DNA from: Diabrotica undecimpunctata
Lineage: Eukaryota; Arthropoda; Insecta; Coleoptera; Chrysomelidae
Assembly (NCBI RefSeq): GCF_040954645.1
Contig: NC_092811.1
Span: 123,277,411-123,341,410 of the forward strand
Direction: 5' to 3'
DNA: 64,000 nucleotides
Positions within the stretch are counted from its first letter, which is position 1; every line of letters starts with the position of its first letter. Positions 52,115-63,479 of the stretch are shown in pieces. A model generated the notes under the pieces. That model saw only the letters and a list, made by a program, of their open reading frames with translations. It ran no database searches and was not told the origin of the DNA. A program made the translations under genes and the position numbers.

Positions 52115-54271
52115 CTTCTTCTTCTTCTTTAAGTGCCATCTCCGCGACGAAGGTTGGCAATCATCATGGCTATTCTGACCTTCGAGGCAGCTGCTCTGAA
52201 CAATTGCCTTGAGCTGCAACCAAACCACTCTCTCAGGTTCTTTAACCAGGAAACACGTCTTATTCCTACGCTTTTCCTACCCTCTACTTTTCCTTGAATT
52301 ATGAGTCTCAAGATGTTGTATCTTTCGCCTCTCATCATATGTCCGAGATATTGCAATTTTCTTTCTTTTATTGTATTTTTCATTTCCCTCTCTCTGCCTA
52401 TTCTCCTTAAGACTTCTGTATTCGTGACTCTATTTACCCATGGAATCCTTAACAATCTTCTAAATGTCCACATTTCAAACGCGTTAAGTCGATTTATTGT
52501 ATTCCGGTTTAATGTCCATGATTCAGCTCCATAGTAGAGTACACTGTATACATAACATTTAATTAGCCTTATTCTGAGGGCCAACGTCAGATCTTTGCTG
52601 CATAATTTTTTTTTCATTTTCACGAAGTTGGCACGTGCTTTTTCAATTCTGACTCTTATTTTCTTATTTCTGCAGTATAATCGTTATTTTCTGTGATTAT
52701 CGTTCCCAAGTAAGTATATCGTTTTATTCTCTCCATCTGCTGGCCGCCTACCGTTAATATTTCGTTTGTATTGTTGTTCTTGCTAATTTTCTAGAATTTG
52801 GTTTTTTTGATGTTAAGAGAGAGTCCGTATTCTGCACTATATCTTAATATTTTGTTTATTATTCTTTCTAAGTCTTCCAAGTTGTCGGCTATTATGACTG
52901 TATCGTCGGCATACCTAATGTTGTTAATTAAACTTCCGTTCACTTTTATGCCGACTGTCTCGTTTACCAAAGCTTCTTGTATGATTTCTTCAGAATAAGC
53001 ATTAAACAATAACGGCGACAGTATGCAACCTTGCTTGACCTCTCTCCTTCTCCACTTCTTCTGACACTTCTCTTCCAATTTTCACATTTGATCGTTGGCT
53101 GTAGTATAAATTTGATATCAATGTTACATCCTTCACATCCAGATTCTTGTTTTTGAGTACTTCTAAAGTCGGTCATGTTTTACCTTATCGAATGCCTTGT
53201 TGTAGTCTATAAAGCATACATAAAGATCTCGATTAACATCTAAACATCTTTGGGTCAGCACGTTAAAAGAAAATAGTGCCTCTCTTGTGCCCACTCCATT
53301 CCGAAATCCAAATTGGGAATTACTAATAGTCATTTCCAGCTTAGCGTGTATTCTATTATGGATGATTTTTAGCAGGGTTTTTACGGTATGTGACATTAGA
53401 CTGATCGTTCGATAATCACTACATTCTTTGGCATTTACTTTCTTTGGTAGACAAATAAATGTTGATGTCAGCATTTCACGTGGAATGATTCCTGTGGAAT
53501 AGATTGTTTTCAGTAGTTGGACTAAAAATCTATGTTTTTTTCATTGACCAGTTTTAGCAATTCACTTGGTATTTTATCTGGACCAGCAGCTTTATTATTT
53601 TTCATGGACTTTACTGCATGCATAACTTCTGACCTTGTTCTGACTCTATTCTTTCCATCTTCCTAATTTTTGTTCTGTCTCCACTAAAACATTTCCTTAT
53701 TTATCCAGTAGTATGCTTGAGGTTTTTTGTTTCGCAACCCCACCTAATTCTTTAACTTTCTGATGGAGATTGAAGTCCATATTTGTTTTGTAAGTCTTCT
53801 ATTTCTTGGCATTTTCCAGCGAAATAAGTCTCTTTAGCTTCTCTTATTTTCCTTCTTATTTGATTATGCAGCTTGATACTGAGTTATGTTGATATTCTTT
53901 TGCCTTCTTCTGTCCTCCATTATTTCCAAGATTTCTTCTGTCATCCAATCTCCTTTCTTGCATCTGGTTGTTGTGAGTTCTCTGTGACTTGGTTCGATAA
54001 TTGCATTTTTAAGGAATTGCCACTGTTGTTCCTATCTACATCATCACCAATTGATTCTGGTGTGGATTCTAAGTTTGCATTAATTTCTTGTGTCAGTTTT
54101 TCTTTGACGTCTTCTGATTCTAATTTTTGTATGTTCAGTTTATCACTTTTGTAGCTTTTTTGTATCTTTTTTAAGTGAACTTGGAATTTTGCTACAAGAG
54201 GATTGTGGTCCGACGCCACGTCTGCACCTGGGTACGCTTTCACCGATTGTATTGCGTTTCTATATCTGTGG
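52115..54271 (-). mobile_element. LINE with endonuclease end, RT and C-terminal region; 12-bp target duplication
   Basis: TCTATATTATAT at 52103-52114 and 54272-54283 flank a 2157-bp insert with AAGAAGAAGAAG tail at the left. Minus strand, in order: AYPGADVASDHNPLVAKFQV (SDH motif ending the AP-like endonuclease), Lys/Glu-rich linker, SNSQFGFRNGVGTREALFSF, DLYVCFIDYNKAFDKVKHDR (motif A), VKQGCILSPLLFNAYSEEI (motif B), NIRYADDTVIIADNL (motif C), then C-terminal VLYYGAESWTLNRNT, FEMWTFRRLLRIPWVNRV, RKLQYLGHMMRGE and AMMIANLRRGDGT. Frames break near 52640-52800, 53080-53160 and 53480-53940. Truncated within the endonuclease at the right. The most complete LINE in the window. Confidence 0.92.
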
Positions 54272-54283
54272 TCTATATTATAT

Positions 54284-54723
54284 GCAAAAATAAATTAGTT
54301 TCATGACAATTAACAATAGACATAAAAAAATAAGAATATTTCTTTAAGAAAAGGTATCATTGTTTTAAATAATATTTTTAGTTCCTCTTTGCTTGATTTC
54401 GATATTTTAAAGGATCAATGGAATGTGTGGGTGCAGTCCGTGATAAGTGTTCGAAATTTATACAGGCTGAAACTGTAACATAACCTAAGAAAACTAAAAT
54501 AGTTAAGTAATTTTGATGTATAATTTATAAGAATATAAAAATTTATTTACAAAACTACTAGACAATGGAAATAGAGTAATTTCCTAGACTTTTCTTCATC
54601 CAGCGTATCAAAATGTATGTCTGACCACCCAAAATTCATTTTATAAATGAACAAATGCTAATAATATTTAGTTTCGTTTTACGTTGAAATATGATTTAGC
54701 CATTAAATGCTGTATTTGTGGTA
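54284..54723. other. No supported gene
   Basis: AT-rich spacer between a LINE and a Harbinger derivative. Confidence 0.5.
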
Positions 54724-54726
54724 TTA

Positions 54727-55493
54727 CGGCGGTTACAGACACACATGCAAGCTTGTCCAGCATGCTTGTTCAATCTTTTTGTACAAGCACGCTTGAGTGC
54801 CTGTAGGGAAATGTTGTGCAAGCTTTGTGATTGTACAAGCGGCTTGAGGATTGAAAGAATCTTAATTATGCATGCTTAAATTAAGCGTGCTTGCGCAAGC
54901 AAAACGGTACGTGTGTACCCAAGATTTTCAAGCTTGAACAAGTTGGCGTCCGTTGTATTGCTTTGTGAGGTAGCATTTGAGTAATTTTCGTCATGACTAG
55001 TGATCTCAAAAAGGTTAACCGTGAATTATTGGAAGAGTTTATTCAATAATACTAAAATCAGCCATGTCTTAACAAAGCAAAGAGGGATGCAGCATACACA
55101 ATAGTATTAGAAAAATCTAGGTTAATTGACGTTAATGCCGACAAGGATGCAGTTGTTAAAAAATAAACTCCTTACGGACTAAATATAGAAGAGAAAAGAA
55201 AAAAGTTGAAGATGCGGACCACTCTGGAATGGGTGCAGATGAACGTTATATGTCCAGATTTTCTAGTGTCTAGGTCTAAGTCTAGTCTAAGTCTAGTAAG
55301 CTAATGTGAGAATAGGTTTTTCCTTTTCATCAACCATTGTTTACACCACATCGCACGCTTTTTTATTCGGGATTTCGTACAAGCATGCTTGTACGTGTGG
55401 TGCCAAAGGCAAATTGTGCATACTTGTACAAAAAGATTGAACAAGCATGCTGGACAAGCTTGCAGTTGTGTCTGTAGCCGCCTTTAGGTGCGC
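54727..55493 (+). mobile_element. PIF/Harbinger derivative with long terminal repeats and MADF relic
   Basis: TTA at 54724-54726 and 55494-55496 flank a 767-bp element. Terminal repeats of about 60 bp: GGCGGTTACAGACACACATG at left, with the right end complementary (GGCGGCTACAGACACA...), continuing through AAGCTTGTCCAGCATGCTTG and CAATCTTTTTGTACAAG. The palindromic motif AAGCATGCTTG/CAAGC is repeated many times in the subterminal 200 bp on both sides, a likely transposase-binding array. It contains a relic of the element's second (MADF) gene but no transposase. Confidence 0.88.
54994..55272 (+). pseudogene. MADF (Myb/SANT-like) protein relic of a Harbinger element
   Basis: Begins MTSDLKKVNRELLEEFIQ, then after stops KRDAAYTIVLEKSRLIDVNA, DKDAVVKK and, in another frame, INSLRTKYRREKKKVEDADH followed by SGMGADERYM and a stop. 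The pattern LLEFI..Y....LW....KRDAAY..L.........V...I..LRT.Y..E..K is that of MADF domains, the DNA-binding second protein of PIF/Harbinger transposons. The middle section after EEFI is compressed by a deletion, and the C-terminal part is lost. Confidence 0.82.
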
Positions 55494-55496
55494 GGC

Positions 55497-55869
55497 GAAT
55501 CTCCAAAAAGATGCCTTTAACCTATAACTCGTTGGCAAAATTTTGGCAAAAATTTGAAAAACTTTCTTAAATAAACTTTTTTCATTGGAGTGGGGCAACG
55601 TATACAGAAATAAGGAAAACGCATAAACTCTCGTGAGAAATTGTGATTTTATAATTTTAATGAAATTTTATATTTAACTATATTATCCGCATATCCGCCG
55701 ATCTGTTAAAGATAATTTCTAATTATGTTTTTGGTCCGACAACTTAATTAATAAATAAAATATTTGAACATGGTACATGTCTTGATCATTTTAAAAAAGC
55801 TTTAACTACCTATATTTAGAAAAGGTGATACAAAATTGGTGCAAAATTGCAACAATCTTTAAAAGGCCT
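55497..55869. other. No supported gene
   Basis: AT-rich spacer. Confidence 0.5.
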
Positions 55870-56650
55870 TAGCCGAATGAGTAAATCAATATCTTACAAA
55901 GTTTAATCTGCTGCCCCCAAACCAATTTTTTTTTAAGAAGGGATATTCCACATCAGATGCTATAACGTCCGCTACTGATTCTTTATCTGAGATCCTGGAT
56001 AATGGCTGTCCTACTTTAGCGATATTTTTGGATCTAGCTAAGGCATTTGACACAGTCATCAGCAGCTGTTAGGTGCTTTGGATGATAAGAGGCATACCTT
56101 AATTACTATTTCAAAGTTATTTAAAAAATAGATCGCAAATTGTCAAAATTAATAACAAAGTAAGTGCTGAAAAAATCATTGAGTATGGTGTGCCTCAATG
56201 TACTGTTTTATGTCCTTTACAGTTTTCAATATATGTAAATGATCTAGCAAAAATGAAAATACAGGGAAAGATTATTTGTTTTGTTGAAGATACTGTTATA
56301 CTTTACAATAGTGATTCTTGGAATAAACTTAAAACTCTAGCAGAAACAGAAACTATAAGGGTTCTAGAATGGCTAAATAGGAAATGACTGACAGTTAATA
56401 CTGATAAAATTGATTTCATACCATTTTTAATATACAAAAATATTTTAACCGACTTCTTGGAATTAAATCTAAGCTATAATAACGCGTACATCAAAATAAA
56501 GAGGAAAAAATACATAAAATATTTAGGCGTTTATATTTATTGTCACTTAAAGTGGGATGTACATATTGATATGGTATGTAAAACTCTAAGGATGTTACTA
56601 TACAAAGGATAATGCTTTATTAAAAAAAAAATTAAGAAAAAAAAAATCTT
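55870..56650 (+). pseudogene. Jockey-like LINE reverse transcriptase remnant
   Basis: The plus strand encodes STSDAITSATDSLSEILDNG, LAIFLDLAKAFDTV (motif A), then frames around 56190-56387 with QFSIYVNDLAKMKIQGKIIC, FVEDTVILYNSDSWNKLKTL (motif C with YADD changed to FVED) and VLEWLNRK. It continues LTVNTDKIDFIPFLIYKNI and KRKKYIKYLGVYIYCHLKWD. Motif B (VPQCTVLCPLQFSIYVNDL) is also changed. Stops and the altered YADD show it is inactive. Confidence 0.8.
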
Positions 56651-56899
56651 TTTTGTGGATTTTAAACAGGCGTCAAACTTTAGATTACATAAATTTAGAA
56701 GTATGTCTTGATAATAATTAATTTAAAAACTTTTAAAGAATAAGAAAATATTGGTCGTTTAGAGGCACCGTTAGAGCGCGTTCGTGCCGAAATGTGTCCG
56801 GTGACAAAAATGTGCGCTAGCGCTAGTAGTTAGATGTATTGAAAATAAATCAACTAATATGTTCAGAAAGTATACATTCAGAAGGAAACATGGGTAGAC
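56651..56899. other. No supported gene
   Basis: Short spacer with a poly-A-rich start at 56620-56650. Confidence 0.4.
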
Positions 56900-57048
56900 T
56901 ACTTTGGATTCCTATTTGTTAAAGGTGACGATAATGGAGCACCAACACCTGAGAAGACAGAAGAAACCGAAGCAAACGAAGAAATAAATATTGAGGTGGA
57001 AGAGGTAAAGGAAGCATTAAGGAAATTAAAAAATAGAAAATCACCATA

Positions 57049-57085
57049 TTTAGGAGTTCGTTCGAATACCGAACGAACTCCTAAA
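57049..57085. repeat. 16-bp perfect hairpin palindrome
   Basis: TTTAGGAGTTCGTTCG (57049-57064), loop of 5 nt, then its exact complement (57070-57085). The right arm is genuine LINE coding sequence (PNELLK); the left arm replaces LINE sequence. Confidence 0.92.
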
Positions 57086-57533
57086 GTACGGAGGACCAGA
57101 TCTGACTAAACAACTATAAAACTAAATAACTCTCTTCAAAAAAGGTGACAACAAGAAACCGGAAAATTAGAGAGGAATTAATTTATTAAACCCAACACTA
57201 AAATTTTACAACCAAAGTAATAACAAATAAACTGAAAAAAATTACAATACTAGCAGAAAAACAACAAGGTTTTGGGCCGGGAAGATCATGCAGCAACGTT
57301 ATATTTATAATGAGCCAAGTGCAAGAGAAATCATCAGAATACAACAAACCGGCATATCTATGTTTCGTGGACCCTAAGAAGGCATTTGACCAGGTCAAAG
57401 TAAAGGACGTTATGTACTTATTGTACACAAGAGAGATACCTTTAGGAATAATCAAAACGATCGAAAATATCTACCAAAACAACACAATAAAAGTAAAAGT
57501 AGAAGAAGAACTAACCGACTCTATTAAAGCTGG

Positions 57534-57574
57534 CAATGGGATAAGACAGGGAGATTCCCTGTCTTATCCCATTG
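57534..57574. repeat. 19-bp perfect hairpin palindrome
   Basis: CAATGGGATAAGACAGGGA (57534-57552), loop GAT, then its exact complement (57556-57574). The left arm is LINE motif B coding sequence, also present at about 51429; the right arm is an inverted copy at a deletion junction. Confidence 0.92.
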
Positions 57575-57760
57575 TAAGACACTAAGGGACAGAGCTAGAA
57601 ATACAGATATATGACGTAGATGCAAGGTGGAGAACATCAAGAACTGGGTAAGAAATATAATGAGTAGAGACGGATTCTCAATAAGAAGACGATCAGTAGG
57701 AAGACCATGAAAACGATGGAACGACAACTTACTGGAGGCACGTTGAAAAACAGAGTCACG

Positions 57761-58748
57761 TCTACATAAAAAGAAAAATAAGAATATGTTTAATAAATTA
57801 AAAGAAAATTCTTCAAAATTTGAAGATTTTTCACTAGCTTTTCATAAAAGCAACGATATAACTAGCAATAAGAATATACCAACAATAATGGATTAAAGAA
57901 AGTCAAAGACAGTCAGAGAAAGTCTATACTTAAACAATATACAATACACACAATCTACAAATTTACAATAAACTCACAACAAATCAAATAACTCAAACCA
58001 TGGCTACCTGCCTTTAAAATCGACGCCAAGTGAGTTTCCTATTAATTTGGTCAACAATACACAACAAACACATGTATTAGCTTCTTATTTTAATTTAAAT
58101 TTAAATTTTTTTTTTTTGAAAACGATTTCTGGAAAGGAAGTCAAAACGCCAAAAACAGACATAAAATGTAATTTTTATTACAACCAATTGTTGTGGCTTA
58201 ATCCCATATATACCTATTTAACAAAAAATTGTATGTAATATTTGTATTTTAACTTTAATATGAATAATTTCAATATAACTATATTTTAATACCAAGCAAG
58301 TTATTGCTACTCGTAGGTGCATATTCTAATAAAAACACTTAACTGACAACATTCTCATTTTATGGGCGTAATACACAAAAACTTGGCATTTACTAATATA
58401 CCAAACCTACAAATTATTCATGTTTTCGAAGCATAGCGCAAAAAACATCAACGAATCGGAAGATTACAGGCAGTGCTAGAAAAGTAATTAGTGAACGAAA
58501 ACAACGACTTTTTTCACTTTGCCAATGAAAACTCGGTGCTGTACAATGGGCGGATCCATTGATTTGTGGTACGGCTTAAATAATATATTTATTTAATTGG
58601 TGAGTAATTTATTTTGTAAAATAGGTCTTTATGGGGTACTGAATTGGGTTTTTATTATGCTAATATACGCTGGGGTGCAAAATTAACCGGACACACAGAT
58701 TTTTTTGTTTAATTTGTTCGAATTGTAATTTATAACGTTTTTTTCTTA
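57761..58748. other. AT-rich stretch, no supported gene
   Basis: No recognisable coding or structured sequence up to the mariner copy B terminus. Confidence 0.5.
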
Positions 58749-58750
58749 TA

Positions 58751-60944
58751 CATGGTGTTTCAAAAAAAGGTAACCCCGTCTCTAGGGTAGGTAAAAAACT
58801 GAAAAATAATTGGGGTTTGTTTAGTAAAAAATTTTTGTAACGCCATCCGTTTTCAAGATACAGGGCGTTGAAGAAAAAAAAAATTTACGCATTTTTTACG
58901 ATTTTGCCGAAACTACTAGCAACATTGTAATGAAATTTTATACGAATATGTTTTGGAAGCTGATACATCCCATGAATTTGTTTTTATATCTGATTCTCAT
59001 AGAGGGCGCTAGTTACACGGATCGTACTAAGTATTAGTCAATATAACTTTTTTAAGAGTATAATTATTAATCAAAATTTCAAGTAAACTTAAACATCATT
59101 CAATTTTACACGAAAAAGGTACTCTTGGTAAAACTCGATACTGTGTACCGTTTTCGGAATATTTTGATTTGAAAATTATAAAGTAATAATTGATGCTGGT
59201 AGTAATGATAAAGTTCTAATAGGTATACCTCGATTTTCTTCAAGTGTGCCATGGAAATCTGACATTTATTGATTGTTATAACGATAAATCAACAATAATT
59301 AGAGTTTTTAAACCTTGTTATTTGTAAAATCAAATCAAAATGTACTCAAATGTTGAATACACTGACATGTTATTAACCTTAGGCGAATGTTTAGGATGTT
59401 CTAGTGCAGCTGTGACACGTTATGCAGAAAAGTTTCCTAGAAGAAACTTACCAAGTAAAAAAACATTTAGAGCCGTTGAATGACGTTGTCGAGAAACTGG
59501 GAATGTGAAACCAAATAAAATAAATTCTGGTAGACCAAGAACAACAAGAACAATTAATAAAGAAAATAATATTTTAAATTTACTTGATCAAGATCCAACA
59601 GTTAGCGTAAGGAATATAGCAAGACAAACAAATACTTCTTCTTCAAGTACTTGGCGGATACTGAAAGAACAGCAATTACATCCTTATCATTACAGACAAG
59701 TCCAAGAGCTCTTGCCAGATGATCTACCGGTTAGAGTGGATTTTTGTGAAATATTGCAACAAAGGACAGCCCACAATCCAAATTTTTTAAAATGCATTCT
59801 TTTTACGGACGAGGCCACCTTTACGCGACAAGGTATGTTTAACTCCCATAATGCACACTACTGGTGTGATGAGAATCCACGAGTCAAAAGGGTATCACAT
59901 TACCAACACGCATTTAAAGTTAATGTTTGGGCAGCAACTTTAGGTAACAAATTAATAGGTTATCATATTCTACCTGGAAATTTAAATGGTGATATGTATC
60001 TTGATTTTTTAAACAATTCCTTATTCGAGATATTAGAAAATTTAACGCTAAAAAAGGGGAAGATCTTTATTTTTTATGCACGATGGAGCTCCACCACACT
60101 TTGATAGAAGGTGTCGTAATTGGTTGAGTAATCATTTTCCGAATCGATGGATTGGTAGAGGTGCAGAAGCTCCGATTCATTTGCCTCCTCGGTCAAACGA
60201 TTTTAACCCTTTGGACTACGCAGTTTGGTCGTATATTAAGGAAAAAGTCTATGCTACAGAGGTAAATTCACGCCAAGAATTGGAAGAAAGAATTCAACGT
60301 CAATTTAATGACATCATAGCTGATCCCCTACCGTTTAGAAGGTTAATGGAATCTTTGGAAAAAAGAATAGACTTGTGTATTCGCGAAAACGGAGGGCATT
60401 TTGAACACTTATTGTAATTGAATTTTATTTTATGTTCTTAGCCATTAATTTAATTTTCTTCTTGTGAGTTTTGTTTAATTACTAACTATTTTATACCAGC
60501 ATCAATTATTACTTCATAATTTTCAAATCAAAATATTCCGAAAACGGTACACAGTATCGAGTTTTACTAGGATTACCTTTTTCGTGTAAAATTGAATGAT
60601 GTTTAAGTTTACTTGAAATTTTGATTAATAATTATACTCTTAAAAAAGTTATATTGACTAATACTTAGTACGATCCGTGTAACTAGCGCCCTCTATGAGA
60701 ATCAGATATAAAAATAAATTCATGGGATGTATCAGCTTCCAAAACATATTCGTACAAAATTTCATTACAATGTTGCCAGTAGTTTCGGCAAAATCGTAAA
60801 AAATGAGTAAAATTTTTTTTTTCTTCAACGCCCTGTATCTTGAAACGGATGGCGTGACAAAAATTTTTTACTAAGCAAACCCCAATTATTTTTCAGTTTT
60901 TTACATACCCTAGAGACGGGGTTACCTTTTTTTGAAACACCCTG
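58751..60944 (+). mobile_element. Mariner-like transposon, copy B of DD43D family
   Basis: A 2194-bp element with TA at 58749-58750 and 60945-60946. The left end is CATGGTGTTTCAAAAAAAGG and the right is the complement of CAGGGTGTTTCAAAAAAAGG. Long inverted terminal similarity runs about 500 bp inwards. It carries a transposase with only two visible lesions. Near-identical to copy A, so both inserted recently or were recently duplicated. Confidence 0.92.
59341..60417 (+). pseudogene. Mariner-like transposase, copy B (one stop, one frameshift)
   Basis: Starts MYSNVEYTDMLLTLGECLGC. A TGA near 59481 replaces an Arg codon present in copy A. It then runs open through NKINSGRPRTTRTINKENN, LDQDPTVSVRNIARQTNTS (second helix-turn-helix), CILFTDEATFTRQGMF (first Asp), NPRVKRVSHYQHAFKVNVWA and NLNGDMYLDFLNNSLFEIL, to a frameshift at the A/G run near 60050. 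It continues FYMHDGAPPHFDRRCRNWLS (second Asp), NDFNPLDYAVW (third Asp) and ends GGHFEHLL. 43 residues separate the second and third Asp. Confidence 0.92.
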
Positions 60945-61103
60945 TATAAAGATGTTTTGTGCAAACAACACTTTTACACATACGTTTTTTATTAATGTGA
61001 AATATTGGCTCAGTATTAATTAAGTTTATTGTGTTGTACCTGATTATAAGTTCGATTGTAGGATTTTGTATTGTCTCCTGTTTAAAACTTGCATTAAAAA
61101 ATT

Positions 61104-61319
61104 ATGACACCAGAAGAAGTAGCACAAGCTGTTGCTTTACAGGATGATGAGCGGAGCAATATGTTTTTTCACTCCGATCTAGAAATTTTATTTACAAGAG
61201 TTATGCAGATTTCGATCATAAACATTTTAATACCAAATTTACCCGATTTTAGGCGAGTTATGGGTTTATTGAAAACTAAAACACTTTTTGGAGATTCGCT
61301 GCTCGTCAGTATCGTTTAG
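61104..61319 (+). pseudogene. Possible transposase N-terminus (helix-turn-helix start only)
   Basis: The frame begins MTPEEVAQAVALQDDERS, resembling the opening of the first helix-turn-helix of some insect Tc1/mariner transposases (..EE.AQAVAL...GRS). The following 50 residues do not match. It could be a frameshifted remnant, or chance. Confidence 0.35.
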
Positions 61320-62213
61320 TTAGAGTTTATGAAACTTTGTTGTATAAATGAGAATTAAATATATGAACTAAATCGCCTTATTTACTATTTGATACCTTTG
61401 ATATCATCGAAATCGTCAAATTAGGACAATTATTTTTAAACAATTACGTTTGCACACAATATTGTTCATTTGCAATAAAATATCAACGACAAAATTAAAT
61501 ATAACAAATAATTATTTGATTTTATTGAACTAAAATCAAAAAAATCTTTTTGTCTATAAAATGTGTTCTATCTACTACGTAAGTCAATTGCTAGGGTCCA
61601 GAAATAGTGTAATCACGAAGAACTTAAGCCTATGAACCTTTCCGAACAAATTTATAATAATAACAAGTAACAACCAAAAAACGAATTACATTTTATAACC
61701 ACAAAAGTCTATACCTTCCACTTTTTCTTTTTATGTACTATCTTCATTAAGAACTTGTACGAACTCATCACTTCATAGCCAGCCATAAAGTTATAAGACC
61801 CTCCGAAATATAGCAGACTGGTCACCGGCATTTTTTGGAGACCCGTAAACTAATCATCTCAGATAGGCAAACACATCACCAGCATTTTTCCCCCAAGGCG
61901 TTGGTGCGCAATGCGAAATATTACCTGTTAGCTGTTACACTTCTTGTTTGCGTGGGAATACATTTAATTCCGAAATTATGTAACGGTAATTGTTCTCGTA
62001 TAAATCCCCTCAAGATAGACAACAAGGTAGAATGGTACGAAATCAAATAAATAGATTACATCTTAATAAACCACCGATTTAGAAACAATATTAAAAATGT
62101 AAAAACTTAACCCGACGCTGAAGTAGAATCAAATTATAATATACTCTACTCGAAAATAATTAAATTAAAATAATTAACAAAGTCAACTAAACCTATTAAG
62201 ATATATGTCGAAC
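61320..62213. other. No supported gene
   Basis: AT-rich non-coding sequence. Frame 61835-62050 is unassigned. Confidence 0.5.
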
Positions 62214-62214
62214 C

Positions 62215-62264
<50 letters not shown>
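62214..62264. repeat. (CT)n microsatellite
   Basis: About 25 CT units with one interruption near the left end, directly beside an R1-like LINE remnant. Confidence 0.95.
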
Positions 62265-62266
<2 letters not shown>

Positions 62267-62289
62267 AAAATCTCTGTTTTTTTAACACC

Positions 62290-63010
62290 TTTGTCACAAC
62301 TTCCAGCACTTCTTTAAACTCATTTTTCCCGTTTCTTATTACGGTCATAAAGTTGTGTGTTCCTAAGATAGCCACTCTTGCATATAAGCTCAGCTCTTTA
62401 ATTATTGAACCTACTGTACTCGAATACACAGTGTTCTGCAGTGTCGCTTATTCCGCAGTCCACACAGCTAGCATCTTGCCTATCCTCTCCAGGTATGCTC
62501 TAAATGACCCGTATCCTTTAAGGAATTGCGTGAAGAAGTAATTCGTTCTTTTATATTTGCACTCCATCCACTCCTTCACAGCCGCGATCAGAGTTCTTGT
62601 CCATGCAGCCCTCCGCTCGTATACCCACTTTTCCTGCCATTTTGTGATCGTTTGTATTCTTTCTTTTGCTTTCTCTTAATTACTCTTGCCGTATGTTTTG
62701 TCTCTCTTTTACCTGCAGGTGTATCGGTGCTACACAGCTATAACTTGTAGGGCTACCGTCGAGGTCGTTCTAAAGCTCTTTTGTTTGTTAATTACTTGAT
62801 GCCACAGCAGCGCTGCATATAGAATTGTGGAATGCACCACTTCGATTAGAATCCTTCTTTTTCTCGTAGCTATGCCACCTATATTTGGCATAATTATTAT
62901 TGCAAATGATGTTGCTCTCTGTTCGGCCTTGTTTGCAGCATATTTGACATTTTCGCCAAATATCTTTACTTTACTTTCGAAGGTTGGCCCCTTATGTGCA
63001 CACATTTTAC
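62290..63010 (-). pseudogene. R1-like LINE C-terminal remnant
   Basis: The minus strand encodes ESKVKIFGENVKYAANKAEQ, IMPNIGGIATRKRRILIEVV, HSTILYAALLWHQVINK, then TITKWQEKWVYERRAAWTRT, LIAAVKEWMECKYKRTNYFF, TQFLKGYGSFRAYLERIGKM, and a final region of degraded Cys/His residues. The W.......GRWT..LI....W......YYLTQFL.GHG.FR.YL.R pattern typifies the C-terminal region of R1-clade elements. A stop near 62745 and others interrupt it. No RT core is present. Confidence 0.75.
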
Positions 63011-63079
63011 AGCAAATAAATAGAAAAATACACAAAATAACGAATAAGTATAACAAACGAAAACAGAACCATCAACGAA

Positions 63080-63350
63080 TGTTGGTACGACATACAAAAC
63101 CCGATTTTAGGGGAAGTAAGAGAGAGAGTCTTGGAGTTAAGTATTGAAAAAAATGAGTGGATGACACAGGAACACCTATAACTGATGGAAGTGGAAACAA
63201 AAAAAAAAAAGTAAGCAAGCCAAAGAATCTTGGCTCGAGAATTTATGTACAGGACAAGAAAACTTCCAAAAAAACGACAGTTTCAACCTTCATAAGGAAC
63301 TTAAATATACCTCCGGAAGATCACGAATAAGAATGGGAGAAATACATCAG
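63080..63350 (+). pseudogene. LINE linker fragment
   Basis: The plus strand encodes KQAKESWLENLCTGQENFQK, NDSFNLHKELKYTSGRSRIR, resembling the Lys/Glu-rich linker between endonuclease and RT (compare NEIEQLQEK..SFGLHKKIKE at about 12010). Short and uncertain. Confidence 0.5.
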
Positions 63351-63479
63351 TCACTTTTGACGATGCTTCTCGAGAAAATGATACACATATAATGACGTTT
63401 GTTAACAACGACGACAGCTCATTTGAAAGGTCTCCTTATCGCCTTTGCAACGATATAATCATTTGAATATTTATTTCTA

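Larger units (their letters stand above)
56900..57760 (+). pseudogene. LINE RT remnant containing two fold-back palindromes
   Basis: The plus strand encodes TEANEEINIEVEEVKEALRK, LKNRKSP, then past the first palindrome NELLKYGGPDLTKQL, QQGFGPGRSCSNVIFIMSQV, KPAYLCFVDPKKAFDQVKVK (motif A), ENIYQNNTIKVKVEEELTDS and AGNGIRQGDSLSYP (motif B). At 57556 a palindrome begins and the sequence jumps to the C-terminal region shared with 51860-51950 (DVDARWRTSRTG-like, then RRRSVGRP). YADD and surrounding sequence are deleted at that junction. Confidence 0.8.
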
